Source: Kaistia dalseonensis
GTDB lineage: Bacteria > Pseudomonadota > Alphaproteobacteria > Rhizobiales > Kaistiaceae
Length of the DNA stretch: 64,000 bases
Assembly (NCBI RefSeq): GCF_030814715.1
Contig: NZ_JAUSVO010000004.1
Location: 372,001 to 436,000, forward strand
Reading direction: 5' to 3'
The position numbers were made by a program, and so were the translations under genes. The number at the start of each line of letters is the position of its first letter. The first letter of the stretch is position 1. This document shows, one piece after another, positions 1-8,540 of the stretch. The notes under the pieces are model-generated. The model saw nothing but the letters and a program-made list of their open reading frames with translations. It made no database searches and was not told the DNA's origin.

Positions 1-299
1 GGCGCGTGGAAGACGTTGATGCCGGCATTGTTGACGAGGATGTCGATCGTGCCGAAGCGGGCAACGGCCGCTTCCGCCGCCGCCAGGACCGAGGCATCGG
101 AGGTCACGTCGGTCGGCACGAAGAGCACGTCGCCGCCGGCCGCGCCCAGTTGATCGGCCATGGCCGCGCCGGTCGTCTCGTCCTTCTCGGCGATGATCAC
201 CGAGGCGCCTTCGCGCAGAAAGGCGTGCGCCGTCGCCGCACCGATGCCGCGCCCGGCTCCGGTGATGATCGCAACCTTGTCCTGAAGCCGTCCGCTCAT
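1..299 (-). CDS. Short-chain dehydrogenase/reductase (SDR), 3' end cut by window edge
   Basis: Only the N-terminal 99 codons are present; the gene runs off the left edge. The start ATG is at 299-297. The N-terminus has the Rossmann cofactor motif TGAGRGIG (residues 9-16), followed by a DVTSD segment and NNAG, all typical of classical NAD(P)-dependent SDRs. The YxxxK catalytic motif lies outside the window. It sits 5 bases after the galactonate-dehydratase-like gene on the same strand, so the two are probably cotranscribed. An SDR here could oxidise a sugar or reduce a keto-sugar acid, which is inference from the neighbour. The family is sure; the substrate is unknown. Confidence 0.85.
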   Translation of the reverse strand, partial: MSGRLQDKVAIITGAGRGIGAATAHAFLREGASVIIAEKDETTGAAMADQLGAAGGDVLFVPTDVTSDASVLAAAEAAVARFGTIDILVNNAGINVFHA

Positions 300-304
300 G
301 CTGA

Positions 305-1480
305 TTACCAATCGACGATCGTGCCGTCGGGCATGACGGCATCGCGTGTGGGAAAGGGTTCCTGCTTCCATGGATGCTTCGCCGCAACGGCGAGGTCAAC
401 CTCCACGCCGAGCCCGGGAGCCTCCGGGATCTGCCAGGCGCCCTCGACCCGCTCGATCGGCCCGCGCACGACGTCGAAATACCAGGGCACCGCGCCGGTC
501 ATTTCCTCCTGGATGATGAAGTTCGGCGTGGCGATATCGAAATGCAGAGCGGCGACGCCGGCGATGGGACCGAGTGGATTATGCGGCGCGATGCCGATGC
601 CGGCGACTTCGGCGAGCGCCGCAATGCGTCGCGCCTCGGTGAAGCCGCCGCAATGGCAGAGATCGGGCTGCGCCACCGTCATCGTCCGCGCCTCGATATA
701 GGGCGCGAATTCCGCCGCGCTGGTCAGCCTCTCGCCATGGGCGATCGGGACATTGGAGGCCGAGGCGATCGCCTTCATCGAGACGACGTCGCCGGGCGGG
801 ATCGGCTCCTCCGCGAACATGACGCGGAAGGGTTCGAGCGCGCGCAGATAGGAGAGCGCCGCACCGGCCGAGGCGCAGCGGCCATGGAAATCGACCATCA
901 GTTCGATCTCGGGCCCGACCGCCGCGCGCAGTGCCGCCATGCTGTTTACGAAATCGTCGATCGCTGCCGGCGTCGCCGTATAGTGCGTATAGGGCACGTT
1001 GACGATCTTCATCGCCCGGTAGCCCTGCTCCTTCACCTTGAGGCCGCGCTCGACCAGCGAGGATGCGTCCATCGAATGATAGACCGCATCCATCTGGCCG
1101 AGGCCGAGATGGGTGTAGATCGGCACGCGGTCGCGCACCTTGCCGCCGAGCAGCCGCCAGACCGGCACGCCGAGCGACTTGCCGAGAATGTCCCAGAGCG
1201 CCATCTCGATGCCGGAGAGCGCCGTCATGCCGATGACGCCGAGCGGCTGCCAGAAGCCGTGCTTCTTCATCGCCCGCACGGCATGCTCGATGTCGCGCGG
1301 GTCGAGGCCGATCAGGATCGGTTCAAGGTCCTGTACCGCGCCGACGACGGCGCGGGCCTTCCATTCCAGCGTCGCCTCGCCCCAGCCATAGAGGCCGGGC
1401 TGGTCGGTCAGGACGCGGACGAAGATCCAGTTGCGCATTTCGGCGTTGACGACATGGGTCTCAATCCCGGTGATCTTCAT
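305..1480 (-). CDS. Mandelate racemase/enolase-superfamily sugar-acid dehydratase (galactonate dehydratase-like)
   Basis: A 391-residue enolase-superfamily enzyme that should dehydrate an aldonic acid to a 2-keto-3-deoxy acid in the cytoplasm. Visible motifs are VDFHGR (D197 and H199), the acidic metal ligands in FAEEP (E224/E225) and HGE (E250), and the general base in APHNPLGPIA (H300). DFHGR plus APHxPLGPIA matches the D-galactonate dehydratase pattern more than mandelate racemase. I chose ATG 1480 because the open frame further upstream has no family similarity and would run into the divergent regulator. Its neighbours are an SDR downstream and a divergent FadR-type GntR gene that is the likely regulator. 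The true substrate could be another C5 or C6 acid. Confidence 0.82.
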   Translation of the reverse strand: MKITGIETHVVNAEMRNWIFVRVLTDQPGLYGWGEATLEWKARAVVGAVQDLEPILIGLDPRDIEHAVRAMKKHGFWQPLGVIGMTALSGIEMALWDILGKSLGVPVWRLLGGKVRDRVPIYTHLGLGQMDAVYHSMDASSLVERGLKVKEQGYRAMKIVNVPYTHYTATPAAIDDFVNSMAALRAAVGPEIELMVDFHGRCASAGAALSYLRALEPFRVMFAEEPIPPGDVVSMKAIASASNVPIAHGERLTSAAEFAPYIEARTMTVAQPDLCHCGGFTEARRIAALAEVAGIGIAPHNPLGPIAGVAALHFDIATPNFIIQEEMTGAVPWYFDVVRGPIERVEGAWQIPEAPGLGVEVDLAVAAKHPWKQEPFPTRDAVMPDGTIVDW

Positions 1481-1721
1481 GTCGATGGTCCGCCCCGCCG
1501 TCCCAGCGCGCGCATATTGGCGCCATGCCGATGCGCCCGCCCGTGCCTGTAGCGGAATAATCAGATGTTTGAGAGGGGTGTCAATCCGCATTGGCGCGGC
1601 GCGCTTGGATCGGGCAGAGTCGTGCCGGTATCGACCGAGAATCGGCCAGATTTGATCCGATGATCGTGTGCCCCGGATCGGGCGATGGCGGGCGGCCGAC
1701 AGTCTTGACGGAGTTGTTGCG

Positions 1722-2453
1722 ATGGCGGCGAAGGAGAGAGCGACCCTGCCGAAGGCCAAGCCGCGCGTGCATCACCACGTCGTCAGGACGCTGGCACTAC
1801 GGCTCCTGCGCGGCGAATGGGCCGAGGGATCGGCGCTCCCGCCCGAAATGGAGCTTTGCCGCGAGCTCGAGATCAGCCGCAGCGCCCTGCGCGAGGCGAT
1901 CAAGGTGCTCGGCGGCAAGGGGTTGGTGAGCGTGCGCCCGCGCACGGGCACGGCGGTGCGGCCGCGCGACGAATGGAACCGGCTCGACCCCGATCTGCTC
2001 CGATGGTCGATGGATCTCGAACCGGATCTCGATCTGGTCTTCAGCCTGATCGAGGCACGGCAGTCGATCGAGCCGGCCGCAGCACGGCTGGCGGCGGCGC
2101 GCGCCACCGAGGAGGATATTGCGCGGCTGGACGACGCCTATCGCCGCATGGTCGAGGCGTTGGCGGATTCCGATTTCCAGCGCTTCAACGAGGCCGATAC
2201 CGAGTTTCACCGGCATTTGCTGCGCGCCAGCCACAATGTGGTCTTCCACCAGATGGCGACCACGATCGATGCCGCGCTCGCCTATTCGTTCCGCATGACG
2301 ATCCAGCGCGCCCGCGAGCCGGGTGGCTCGCTCGCGCTCCATGGTGATGTCGTCGAGCGGATTCGCGCTCGCGACACGGACGGCGCGCAGGACGTGATGA
2401 TCCGCCTGCTCAACCTCGCCGTCGTCGACCTCGGCCTTGCCAATCGGCCATAG
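1722..2453 (+). CDS. FadR-type GntR transcriptional regulator (FCD domain)
   Basis: A 243-residue regulator with an N-terminal winged helix-turn-helix (about residues 12-80; LPPEMELCRELEISRSALRE recognition region) and a C-terminal all-helical FCD ligand domain (about 100-225) with ExDxxFHRHL-type metal/ligand residues. It is transcribed away from the sugar-acid dehydratase across a 241-base gap. That arrangement is common where such regulators repress dehydratase operons and are released by the acid or keto-acid. ATG 1722 gives the usual family length. A specific operator was not identified with confidence; the nearest candidate is a GATC-CGAT-GATC stretch around 1654-1665. Confidence 0.85.
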   Translation: MAAKERATLPKAKPRVHHHVVRTLALRLLRGEWAEGSALPPEMELCRELEISRSALREAIKVLGGKGLVSVRPRTGTAVRPRDEWNRLDPDLLRWSMDLEPDLDLVFSLIEARQSIEPAAARLAAARATEEDIARLDDAYRRMVEALADSDFQRFNEADTEFHRHLLRASHNVVFHQMATTIDAALAYSFRMTIQRAREPGGSLALHGDVVERIRARDTDGAQDVMIRLLNLAVVDLGLANRP

Positions 2454-2462
2454 CGGCCGAGA

Positions 2463-2481
2463 GGCGGCGTGCGATGCCGCC
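2463..2481. terminator. GC-rich hairpin between convergent genes
   Basis: GGCGGC at 2463-2468 pairs with GCCGCC at 2476-2481 around a 7-base loop. It sits in the 45-base gap between the convergent GntR and DUF993 genes, so it may act as a bidirectional terminator. There is no U-run, so this is a weak call. Confidence 0.35.
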
Positions 2482-2498
2482 GCCCCTCGCCGGATCGG

Positions 2499-3671
2499 TC
2501 AGGCCGTGACGCCGCCGAGCGCGAGCAGCTTGCGCAGGCGGTCCGTTGCGAGGTCGGGATCGCGCAGGCAGCGTGCCGCATCGGCGAGGCGGTAGAGTTC
2601 GGCGAAATGGACCAGCGAGCGCGCGCTCTGCTGGCCGCCCGCCATCAGGAAATGATCCTGCAGGCCGTTCAGATAGGCGAGGAACACCACGCCGGTCTTG
2701 TAGAACCGGGTCGGCGCTTTGAAGATATGGCGCGAGAGCGGCACGGTGGGGGTCAGGATTTCGTTGAAGGCGGCGAGATCGCCGGCCGCGAGCCGGGAAA
2801 GACTCAGCGACGCCGCGGGCGCGATGGCGTCGAAAATGCCGAGCAGCGCGTGGGAATAGCCGGTCTCGTCGCCGGCGATCAACTCCGCATAGTTGAAGTC
2901 GTCGCCCGTATACATGCGCACGCCGGTCGGCAGGCGATTGCGCAGCGCGATTTCCTTTTCCTTCGACAGCAGCGAAATCTTGATGCCGTCGACCTTGTCG
3001 GCATGGGCGCCGATGATCGCGACGACCGTGTCCATCGCCGCCATATGGTCGGACGTGCCCCAATAATTCTGCAACGCCGGATCGAACATTTCGCCCAGCC
3101 AGTGCAGGACGACCGGCTCCTTGACCCCCGACAGGATGCGGTCATAGACGCGAATATAGTCGTCCGGTCCTTTGGCCGCGCGGGCGAGCGCCCGGCTCGC
3201 CATCAGGATGATCCGCCCGCCGGCGGCCTCGATCGCCTCGACCTGCATTTCATAGGCGCCGATCACGTCGTCGATCGTGACGTCGGGGCCGGCTTCCAGA
3301 TGATCGGTGCCGGCGCCGCAGGCGATGACGGCGCCCGGCCTGCTCCTGGCCTCCGCAATGGCGCGCCTGGAAAGCTCCAGCGCGTCCTTCCAGGAAAGGC
3401 CCATGCCGCGCTGCGCCGTATCCATCGCCTCGGCGACGCCGAAGCCGAGATCCCAGAGATAATGGCGGAAGGCCAGCGTCTTGTCCCAGTCGAAGGCGAC
3501 ATCGAGCCAGGGATCATTATCCGCAAGCGGGTTCACCACGACATGGGCGGCCGCATAGGCGACGCGATTGAAGACCGGCGGCGCACCCTTCTCCGGCGCC
3601 GGCAGCGGCGCATTGCGGATCGTGTAGCTCTCCAGAGCTCCGCCCGAAGTCGGAAGCTTTATCGTGGCCAT
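2499..3671 (-). CDS. DUF993 family protein (dihydrodipicolinate-synthase-like TIM barrel)
   Basis: A 390-residue protein of the DUF993 family, distantly related to class I aldolases of the dihydrodipicolinate synthase group. Family-like segments are VIACGAGTDHL near residue 120, the SLLSKEKE stretch and GDDFNYAELI. The ATG at 3671 gives the expected N-terminus (MATIKLPTS); a possible start 27 bases upstream would place the coding region at the edge of the palindromic operator. A role in keto-deoxy-sugar-acid or inositol-derivative cleavage is plausible from the family and from the nearby sugar genes but is not proven. The gene has its own promoter, separate from the upstream beta-galactosidase gene. 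Confidence 0.8.
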   Translation of the reverse strand: MATIKLPTSGGALESYTIRNAPLPAPEKGAPPVFNRVAYAAAHVVVNPLADNDPWLDVAFDWDKTLAFRHYLWDLGFGVAEAMDTAQRGMGLSWKDALELSRRAIAEARSRPGAVIACGAGTDHLEAGPDVTIDDVIGAYEMQVEAIEAAGGRIILMASRALARAAKGPDDYIRVYDRILSGVKEPVVLHWLGEMFDPALQNYWGTSDHMAAMDTVVAIIGAHADKVDGIKISLLSKEKEIALRNRLPTGVRMYTGDDFNYAELIAGDETGYSHALLGIFDAIAPAASLSLSRLAAGDLAAFNEILTPTVPLSRHIFKAPTRFYKTGVVFLAYLNGLQDHFLMAGGQQSARSLVHFAELYRLADAARCLRDPDLATDRLRKLLALGGVTA

Positions 3672-3699
3672 GGTCAAGTATCCTCCCTCGCGGCCCATT

Positions 3700-3739
3700 T
3701 TGTAACCGTTCAGTTACAAGCGGTGCCGTGGCCTGTCAA
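3700..3739 (-). promoter_or_regulatory. Promoter with overlapping palindromic operator for the DUF993 gene
   Basis: On the minus strand a consensus -35 TTGACA (3739-3734) and a -10 TAACTG (3716-3711) are separated by 17 bases. A 20-bp inverted repeat, TTGTAACCGTTCAGTTACAA on the plus strand at 3700-3719, covers the -10. Its arms, TTGTAAC and GTTACAA, are perfect. This arrangement is typical of a TetR-family repressor site, but no TetR gene lies in the window. Confidence 0.6.
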
Positions 3740-3816
3740 GGGAGGCGATCGGCCTTGGCGCGGGCTCCTTCACGAGCCCGCACCTCGGCCGGGAATGGAC
3801 ATGTCGTCGTTGGCGC

Positions 3817-5751
3817 TCAGGCCTCCCAGCAGGCGAGATCCGCGCCGGCGACGACCGGGCCGCCCAGCTTGAACCGCTTGGTGGCCGCGTCGGGAACGGT
3901 CCAGCTCTCCGGTCCATAATTGAACGCGAAGACCAGATTGCCGCGGCGACGAATGCGGACATGGTCGGGCACGGCGATGGGCTCGAGGCCCGCCGCCGGC
4001 AGGATCGTGTTCGCCAGCAGATCGCCGAGCAGGTCGGCTTCGGCCCAGCCGGTGAGATAGGTGAAGCGGCCATGCTGCAGGATCGCCGCCGCGCCGTCGG
4101 CATAGGTGGCGAGCGCCGGCAGGTCGGTCTCGATCCATTCCCGCCAGCGGCTGACATGGCCGCTCACCGCGCCCGAAACTACCTGCGCGCCCGGACGAAG
4201 CGAGGCGACCTGCGTGACCTTCAGCGGCAGGAATGCCTGCAGCGGACCGGGCGCAAGCTCCGCCGGGAACGCGAAGTCGCGCGTCTTCGAGCCGGCGCGC
4301 GGACCGACGAGAATCTGCGCATCGGTCTTGCGCAGGGCTTCGAGCGCCTCGAGCGAGACATGCGGCAGACTCGGCACCAGCACGAGCTTGTAGGCGGAGA
4401 GATCGGCGCCCGGGCGGACCATGTCGACGTCGAAGCCCAGCCGGCGGATCGCCTCGTACCAGCGGAAGGTCAACTCCTCGTGGAGGAAGTCCTTGCCCTG
4501 CGGCTGCAGCCGCGTGATCCAGGACGCCTCGTAATCGAAAACCAGCGCGACCGGCGCGGTGCCGTTTTCCGGCAGCGGGCCGAAGGCGGCGAGCTCCTTG
4601 CCGACGCGCGCCGCCTCATGTCCGCCGACTGACCGCGTGCGGTCCGGCCGATTCAGCCCGGCATGCATCTGCTCCTGGCCGAACGGCGCCTGACGCCAGC
4701 GGAAATAGGAGACGACCTCGGCGCCATGGGCGAGCGCCTCCCAGGCCCAGAGCCGGACCATGCCCGGCGTCGGCACGGCATTCCATGGCGCCCAGTTCAC
4801 CGGGCCCGGCTGCTGCTCCATGACCCAGAACTTGTTGCCGGCCATGGGGCGATAGAGATCATGGTGGAAGCCGGGAATATCGGGATGCGAGGTCGAGGCC
4901 CAGCGGCCGCGCTCGTCCTCGGAGAAGGGGAATTTCTCGACGAAGCCGAGCGGATAGGAATCCCAGCTGGCGAAATCGAGGACTTCGCTCACCGCGTGAT
5001 GATCGAAATCATGGAAGAAGCCCATATAGTTATGGGTAACGAAGCGACCGGGCGAATGCTTGCGGATGATCGCCGTCTGCATCTCGTTGTAGCGCACGAC
5101 CTGTTCGGAGCTGAAGCGCCAGTAATCGAGCCGCGCCGCCGGCGCCGTCTCGGTGACGGTGCGGACGGGCAGTTCGACGTCGTCGAAGGAGTTGACGTCC
5201 ATCGACCAGAACACGTTGCCCCAGGCCTCGTTGATGGCCTCCGGCGTCTGGTAGCGGCGACGAAGCCAGCCGCGAAACGCCTTCAGATCCTCCGGGCCAT
5301 AGGAGAGGATCGTGTCGTGGCAGCCATATTCATTGTCGGTCTGCCAGCCGGCGACGGCGGGATTGTCGCCATAGCGGCTCGCATAGGCTTCCACGATGCG
5401 GGCGCTCTCGCGGAACCAGGTCTCGCTCGAAAAGGTATAGTGGCGGCGCGAGCCGAAGCCCCTGACGGTGCCGTCCGCGCCATAGGGCAGGATATCGGGA
5501 TAAAGGTCGATCAGCCATTTCGGCGGGGTCGCCGTCGGCGTGCCGAGCACGACCTTGAGGCCGGCCTTGCCTAGCGTGTCGATGGCGCGATCGAGCCAAC
5601 CCCAGTCGAAACGGCCGGGTTCCGGCTCGATCCGGCTCCAGGCGAATTCGCCGATCCGGACGAATTTGATGCCGAGTTCGGCCATCTCGGCCGCGTCACG
5701 CGCCCACCAGTCTTCGGGCCAATGTTCCGGATAGTAGCAGACGCCGAGCAT
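3817..5751 (-). CDS. GH42 beta-galactosidase
   Basis: A 644-residue glycoside hydrolase family 42 enzyme that hydrolyses terminal beta-galactosides. The N-terminal TIM barrel starts with GVCYYPEHWPE. The acid/base glutamate is E141 in TDNEYG and the nucleophile is E312 in VMEQQPGPVNW. A glutamine-amidotransferase-like trimerisation domain follows (about 390-590), then a small C-terminal beta domain. Length and domain order are normal for GH42. No signal peptide is seen, so it should act in the cytoplasm on imported oligosaccharides. The start ATG 5751 opens directly with the conserved N-terminus. It lies upstream of the DUF993 gene on the same strand, but that gene has its own promoter. Confidence 0.93.
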   Translation of the reverse strand: MLGVCYYPEHWPEDWWARDAAEMAELGIKFVRIGEFAWSRIEPEPGRFDWGWLDRAIDTLGKAGLKVVLGTPTATPPKWLIDLYPDILPYGADGTVRGFGSRRHYTFSSETWFRESARIVEAYASRYGDNPAVAGWQTDNEYGCHDTILSYGPEDLKAFRGWLRRRYQTPEAINEAWGNVFWSMDVNSFDDVELPVRTVTETAPAARLDYWRFSSEQVVRYNEMQTAIIRKHSPGRFVTHNYMGFFHDFDHHAVSEVLDFASWDSYPLGFVEKFPFSEDERGRWASTSHPDIPGFHHDLYRPMAGNKFWVMEQQPGPVNWAPWNAVPTPGMVRLWAWEALAHGAEVVSYFRWRQAPFGQEQMHAGLNRPDRTRSVGGHEAARVGKELAAFGPLPENGTAPVALVFDYEASWITRLQPQGKDFLHEELTFRWYEAIRRLGFDVDMVRPGADLSAYKLVLVPSLPHVSLEALEALRKTDAQILVGPRAGSKTRDFAFPAELAPGPLQAFLPLKVTQVASLRPGAQVVSGAVSGHVSRWREWIETDLPALATYADGAAAILQHGRFTYLTGWAEADLLGDLLANTILPAAGLEPIAVPDHVRIRRRGNLVFAFNYGPESWTVPDAATKRFKLGGPVVAGADLACWEA

Positions 5752-5935
5752 GATCTTTACCGACTGAAGGGCGGGAACCCGCGAGGTGGGACGTGACGGC
5801 GGTCGCCGTCTGAGGATGCCGGAGTTTCAATCGATCAATATCGATGAACGTCCGGCATCTCCCTCATATCGCGTCGGCATGGTTCGGCAAAGGTTTTTGC
5901 GCGGGGGACCGGGATTTGGGTGGAACGAGGCAGGC

Positions 5936-6555
5936 CCCTTCTTCTCCCTCTCCCGCTTGCGGGGGAGGGTCGGGGAGGGGGCCCGCAGGCAGGGCCTCTC
6001 ACGGCTTTCCGTGTTCGCCCTGCGTCACGGCGGCAGGCCCCCTCTCCAGCTCTCCCCCGCTTCGCGGGAGAGAGGGCGGATCGCGGGCTTCATGTGGGCC
6101 GGCGCGCGATGGTGGGCCGGGGAATCACGGACGGCGGAATTCTCTTTCGGCGACGCATGGCGGGCCGAGCACCCTTCTTCTCCCTCTCCCGCAAAGCGGG
6201 GGAGGGTCGGGGAGGGGGCCCGCAGGCAGGGCCTCTCATGGTTTTCTGTGTTCGCCCTGTGTCACGGCGGCAGGCCCCCTCTCCAACTCTCCCCCGCTTC
6301 GCGGGAGAGAGGGCGGGTTGTGGGTTTCATATGGGCCGGCGCGCGATAATGGGCCGGGAATCACGGACGGCGGAGTTCTCTTTCGGCGACGCATGGCGGG
6401 CCAAGCGCCCTTCTTCTCCCTCTCCCGCAGAGCGGGGGAGGGTCGGGGAGGGGGCCCGCAGGCAGGGCCTTTCACGGCTTTCTGTGTTCGCCCCGTGTCA
6501 CGGCGGCAGGCCCCCTCTCCAACTCTCCCCCGCTGCGCGGGAGAGAGGGCGGGCC
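5936..6555. repeat. Three tandem copies of a 236-bp intergenic repeat
   Basis: Copies begin at 5936, 6172 and 6408, giving an exact 236-base period twice; the third copy stops near 6555. Each unit contains two GC-rich palindromes, one around CTCTCCCGC / GCGGGGGAG and one around CTCCCCCGC / GCGGGAGAG, separated by about 80 bases. It fills most of the 842-base gap between the GH42 start and the gnd stop. Frames that stay open across it are low-complexity and look spurious. A single related unit occurs near 33.6 kb, so this is a dispersed, locally amplified palindromic element. Confidence 0.85.
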
Positions 6556-6593
6556 GTGCGGCTCAGGGCGCAGTCGCCGCTGCGAACGCGATA

Positions 6594-7571
6594 TTACTGC
6601 GGGATCTCGACATGGCCACCGAAGCCGAAGCGCATCGCGGAGAGCATGCGGTCGGCATAGGTGTGTTCCTCGCGCGAGCGGAAGCGGGCGAAGAGGGCGG
6701 TGGCGAGCACCGGGATCGGCACGGCTTCCTCGATCGCCGCCTGCACGGTCCAGCGGCCTTCGCCGCTATCGGCGACCGAGCCGGAGAAGTGCGAGAGCTC
6801 GGGATCGCCCACCAGCGCCTGCGCCGTCAGGTCGAGCAGCCAGGAGGAGACCACGCTGCCGCGGCGCCAGACTTCGGCGATATCGGCCATGTTGAGATCG
6901 AAGCGCTCGTCTTCCGGCAATGCGTCCGAAGCCTTCATCTTCAGGATGTCGAAGCCTTCGGCATAGGCCTGCATCAGCCCGTATTCGATGCCGTTATGGA
7001 CCATCTTGACGAAATGGCCGGAGCCGGCCGGGCCGCTATGGATATAGCCGCGCTCGGCGCGGTCGTCCGTGCTGTTGCGGCCGCGGGTGCGGTCGATCGT
7101 GCCGATGCCGGGCGCCAGCGTCGCGAAGATCGGATCGAGCCGGCGCACGACGGCGGCGTCACCGCCGATCATCATGCAATAGCCGCGCTCCAGGCCCCAG
7201 ACGCCGCCGGAGGTGCCGACATCGATATAGTTCAGGCCCTTGGTCGCCAGATCCTTGGCGCGGCGTATATCGTCCTTGTAGAACGAGTTGCCACCATCGA
7301 TGATCGTGTCGTCGGGGTCGAGCAGACCGGCGAGGGTCGCGATCGTGCCTTCCGTCGGAGCGCCGGCCGGGAGCATGACCCAGATGGCGCGGGGCTTGGC
7401 GAGTTTGGCCACGACCTCTTCGAGGCTGGCGGCGCCGATGGCGCCGTCGGAGGCGAGCGCGGTGACTGCGTCCGTGCTGCGATCGAAGACGACGGTCTCG
7501 TGCCCGTCCTTCATCAGCCGGCGCGCGATATTTCCGCCCATTCGGCCAAGGCCGATGATCCCAAGCTGCAT
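6594..7571 (-). CDS. gnd: 6-phosphogluconate dehydrogenase, decarboxylating (short, NAD-type form)
   Basis: A 325-residue enzyme converting 6-phosphogluconate to ribulose 5-phosphate and CO2. It opens with the Rossmann motif [11 protein letters not shown], then shows [11 protein letters not shown] (about 92-101), [13 protein letters not shown] (119-131) and the catalytic [14 protein letters not shown] (K189, N193). The length matches the short, usually NAD-preferring Gnd branch, not the 470-residue E. coli enzyme. ATG 7571 is preceded by AAGGAG at good spacing, which favours it over a start 30 bases further up. Its neighbours are the repeat array downstream and a divergent DUF899 gene. Confidence 0.9.
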   Translation of the reverse strand: MQLGIIGLGRMGGNIARRLMKDGHETVVFDRSTDAVTALASDGAIGAASLEEVVAKLAKPRAIWVMLPAGAPTEGTIATLAGLLDPDDTIIDGGNSFYKDDIRRAKDLATKGLNYIDVGTSGGVWGLERGYCMMIGGDAAVVRRLDPIFATLAPGIGTIDRTRGRNSTDDRAERGYIHSGPAGSGHFVKMVHNGIEYGLMQAYAEGFDILKMKASDALPEDERFDLNMADIAEVWRRGSVVSSWLLDLTAQALVGDPELSHFSGSVADSGEGRWTVQAAIEEAVPIPVLATALFARFRSREEHTYADRMLSAMRFGFGGHVEIPQ

Positions 7572-7817
7572 TCGCGAAGCTCCTTCTTGATCAGATGACA
7601 TGACCGGTTACCCGGCGAGCGGCGCCATCTTGAAGGCGAGGGCGGCTCTTGTCTTGTTCTATCCGAACGACGTCGACGGAATGTGAATGTCGGATCGGCC
7701 ACGTCTCCACCGTCCTTGATCGGCAAGGCGATTGCGCCGGATGGCTCGCGCATAGCGGGCGACTTGAACGATCGCAGGCGAGCGCCGTTAATGAGCCATC
7801 ATCGAAGGGAGGTTCCG

Positions 7818-8522
7818 ATGTCGCAAAATCTCGTTCCCGCCGCCGAACTGGCGCGGATCAGTCCCGTGCGCTTTCCCAATGAGAGCGCCGAATATCGTGC
7901 CGCGCGGACGGCGCTGCTCGCGGAGGAAATCGAGTTGCGCCGCCATATCGAGCGCGTGGCGGCCATGCGCCGGGCCCTGCCGCCGGGCGGCGTGGTCGCC
8001 GGCGATTATCGTTTCGAGGGCGAGAACGGGCCGGTGAGCCTGTCGGACCTCTTTGGCGACAAGGATACGCTGGCGATCTACAGCTACATGTTCGGTCCGA
8101 CCCGCGCGCGTCCCTGCCCGATGTGCACCAATCTGCTCGGGGCGCTCGAGGGCAATGCCAACGACGTCATGCAGCGCATGGCGCTCGCCGTGGTGGCGCG
8201 CTCGCCGATCGAGCGGTTGACGGCTTGGAAGACGGAGCGAGGTTGGCGCTACCTGCCGCTCTATAGCGACGTGAACGATCAGTATTCGCGCGATTATTTC
8301 GGTGTCGCCCCCGATGGCGGCGACATTCCATCCCTCAACGTGTTCACGCGGCGCGACGGCACGATCCGTCATTTCTGGGGCGGCGAAATGACGGGCAGTT
8401 CCGCCGATCCCGGCCAGGATCCGCGTGGCGCGCCGGAACTCGGGCCGCTCTGGCACATGCTCGACCTGACGCCGGAAGGCCGCGCCCCGGACTGGTATCC
8501 GGAGCTCGACTATCCGCGCTGA
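7818..8522 (+). CDS. DUF899 family thioredoxin-like protein
   Basis: A 234-residue cytoplasmic protein of the DUF899 family, which has a thioredoxin-like fold. The region around residues 60-110 (VVAGDYRFEG ... SYMFGPTRARPCPMCTNLL) carries a CxxC-like pair at C100 and C103. The middle section YLPLYSDVNDQYSRDYFG is a typical family signature. ATG 7818 follows the strong ribosome site AAGGGAGG at 7806-7812. No function is established for the family. It is divergent from gnd and convergent with the dehydrogenase downstream. Confidence 0.85.
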   Translation: MSQNLVPAAELARISPVRFPNESAEYRAARTALLAEEIELRRHIERVAAMRRALPPGGVVAGDYRFEGENGPVSLSDLFGDKDTLAIYSYMFGPTRARPCPMCTNLLGALEGNANDVMQRMALAVVARSPIERLTAWKTERGWRYLPLYSDVNDQYSRDYFGVAPDGGDIPSLNVFTRRDGTIRHFWGGEMTGSSADPGQDPRGAPELGPLWHMLDLTPEGRAPDWYPELDYPR

Positions 8523-8540
8523 GCGGCCGCGCCGGACGGC

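Noticed and set aside
2469-3872. Long plus-strand open frame opposite the DUF993 gene
   Set aside because: It is Arg/Asp/Gly/His-rich with no family pattern and mirrors the third-position G/C bias of the real gene. The same applies to large antisense frames opposite the RbsA-like ATPase (14.4-16.5 kb), the cyclic amidohydrolase (22.6-24.3 kb), the NitT importer (26.1-28 kb), GH1 (45-46.8 kb) and the mhq pair (46.4-48.3 kb).
5936-6555. Repeat array as a CRISPR
   Set aside because: The period is 236 bases with near-identical whole units, no short repeat with unique spacers, and no cas genes.
5786-7598. Open frames running through the 236-bp repeat array into gnd
   Set aside because: The translation repeats with the DNA period, is low-complexity (Arg/Gly/Pro), and then continues antisense to gnd. 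It has no ribosome site.
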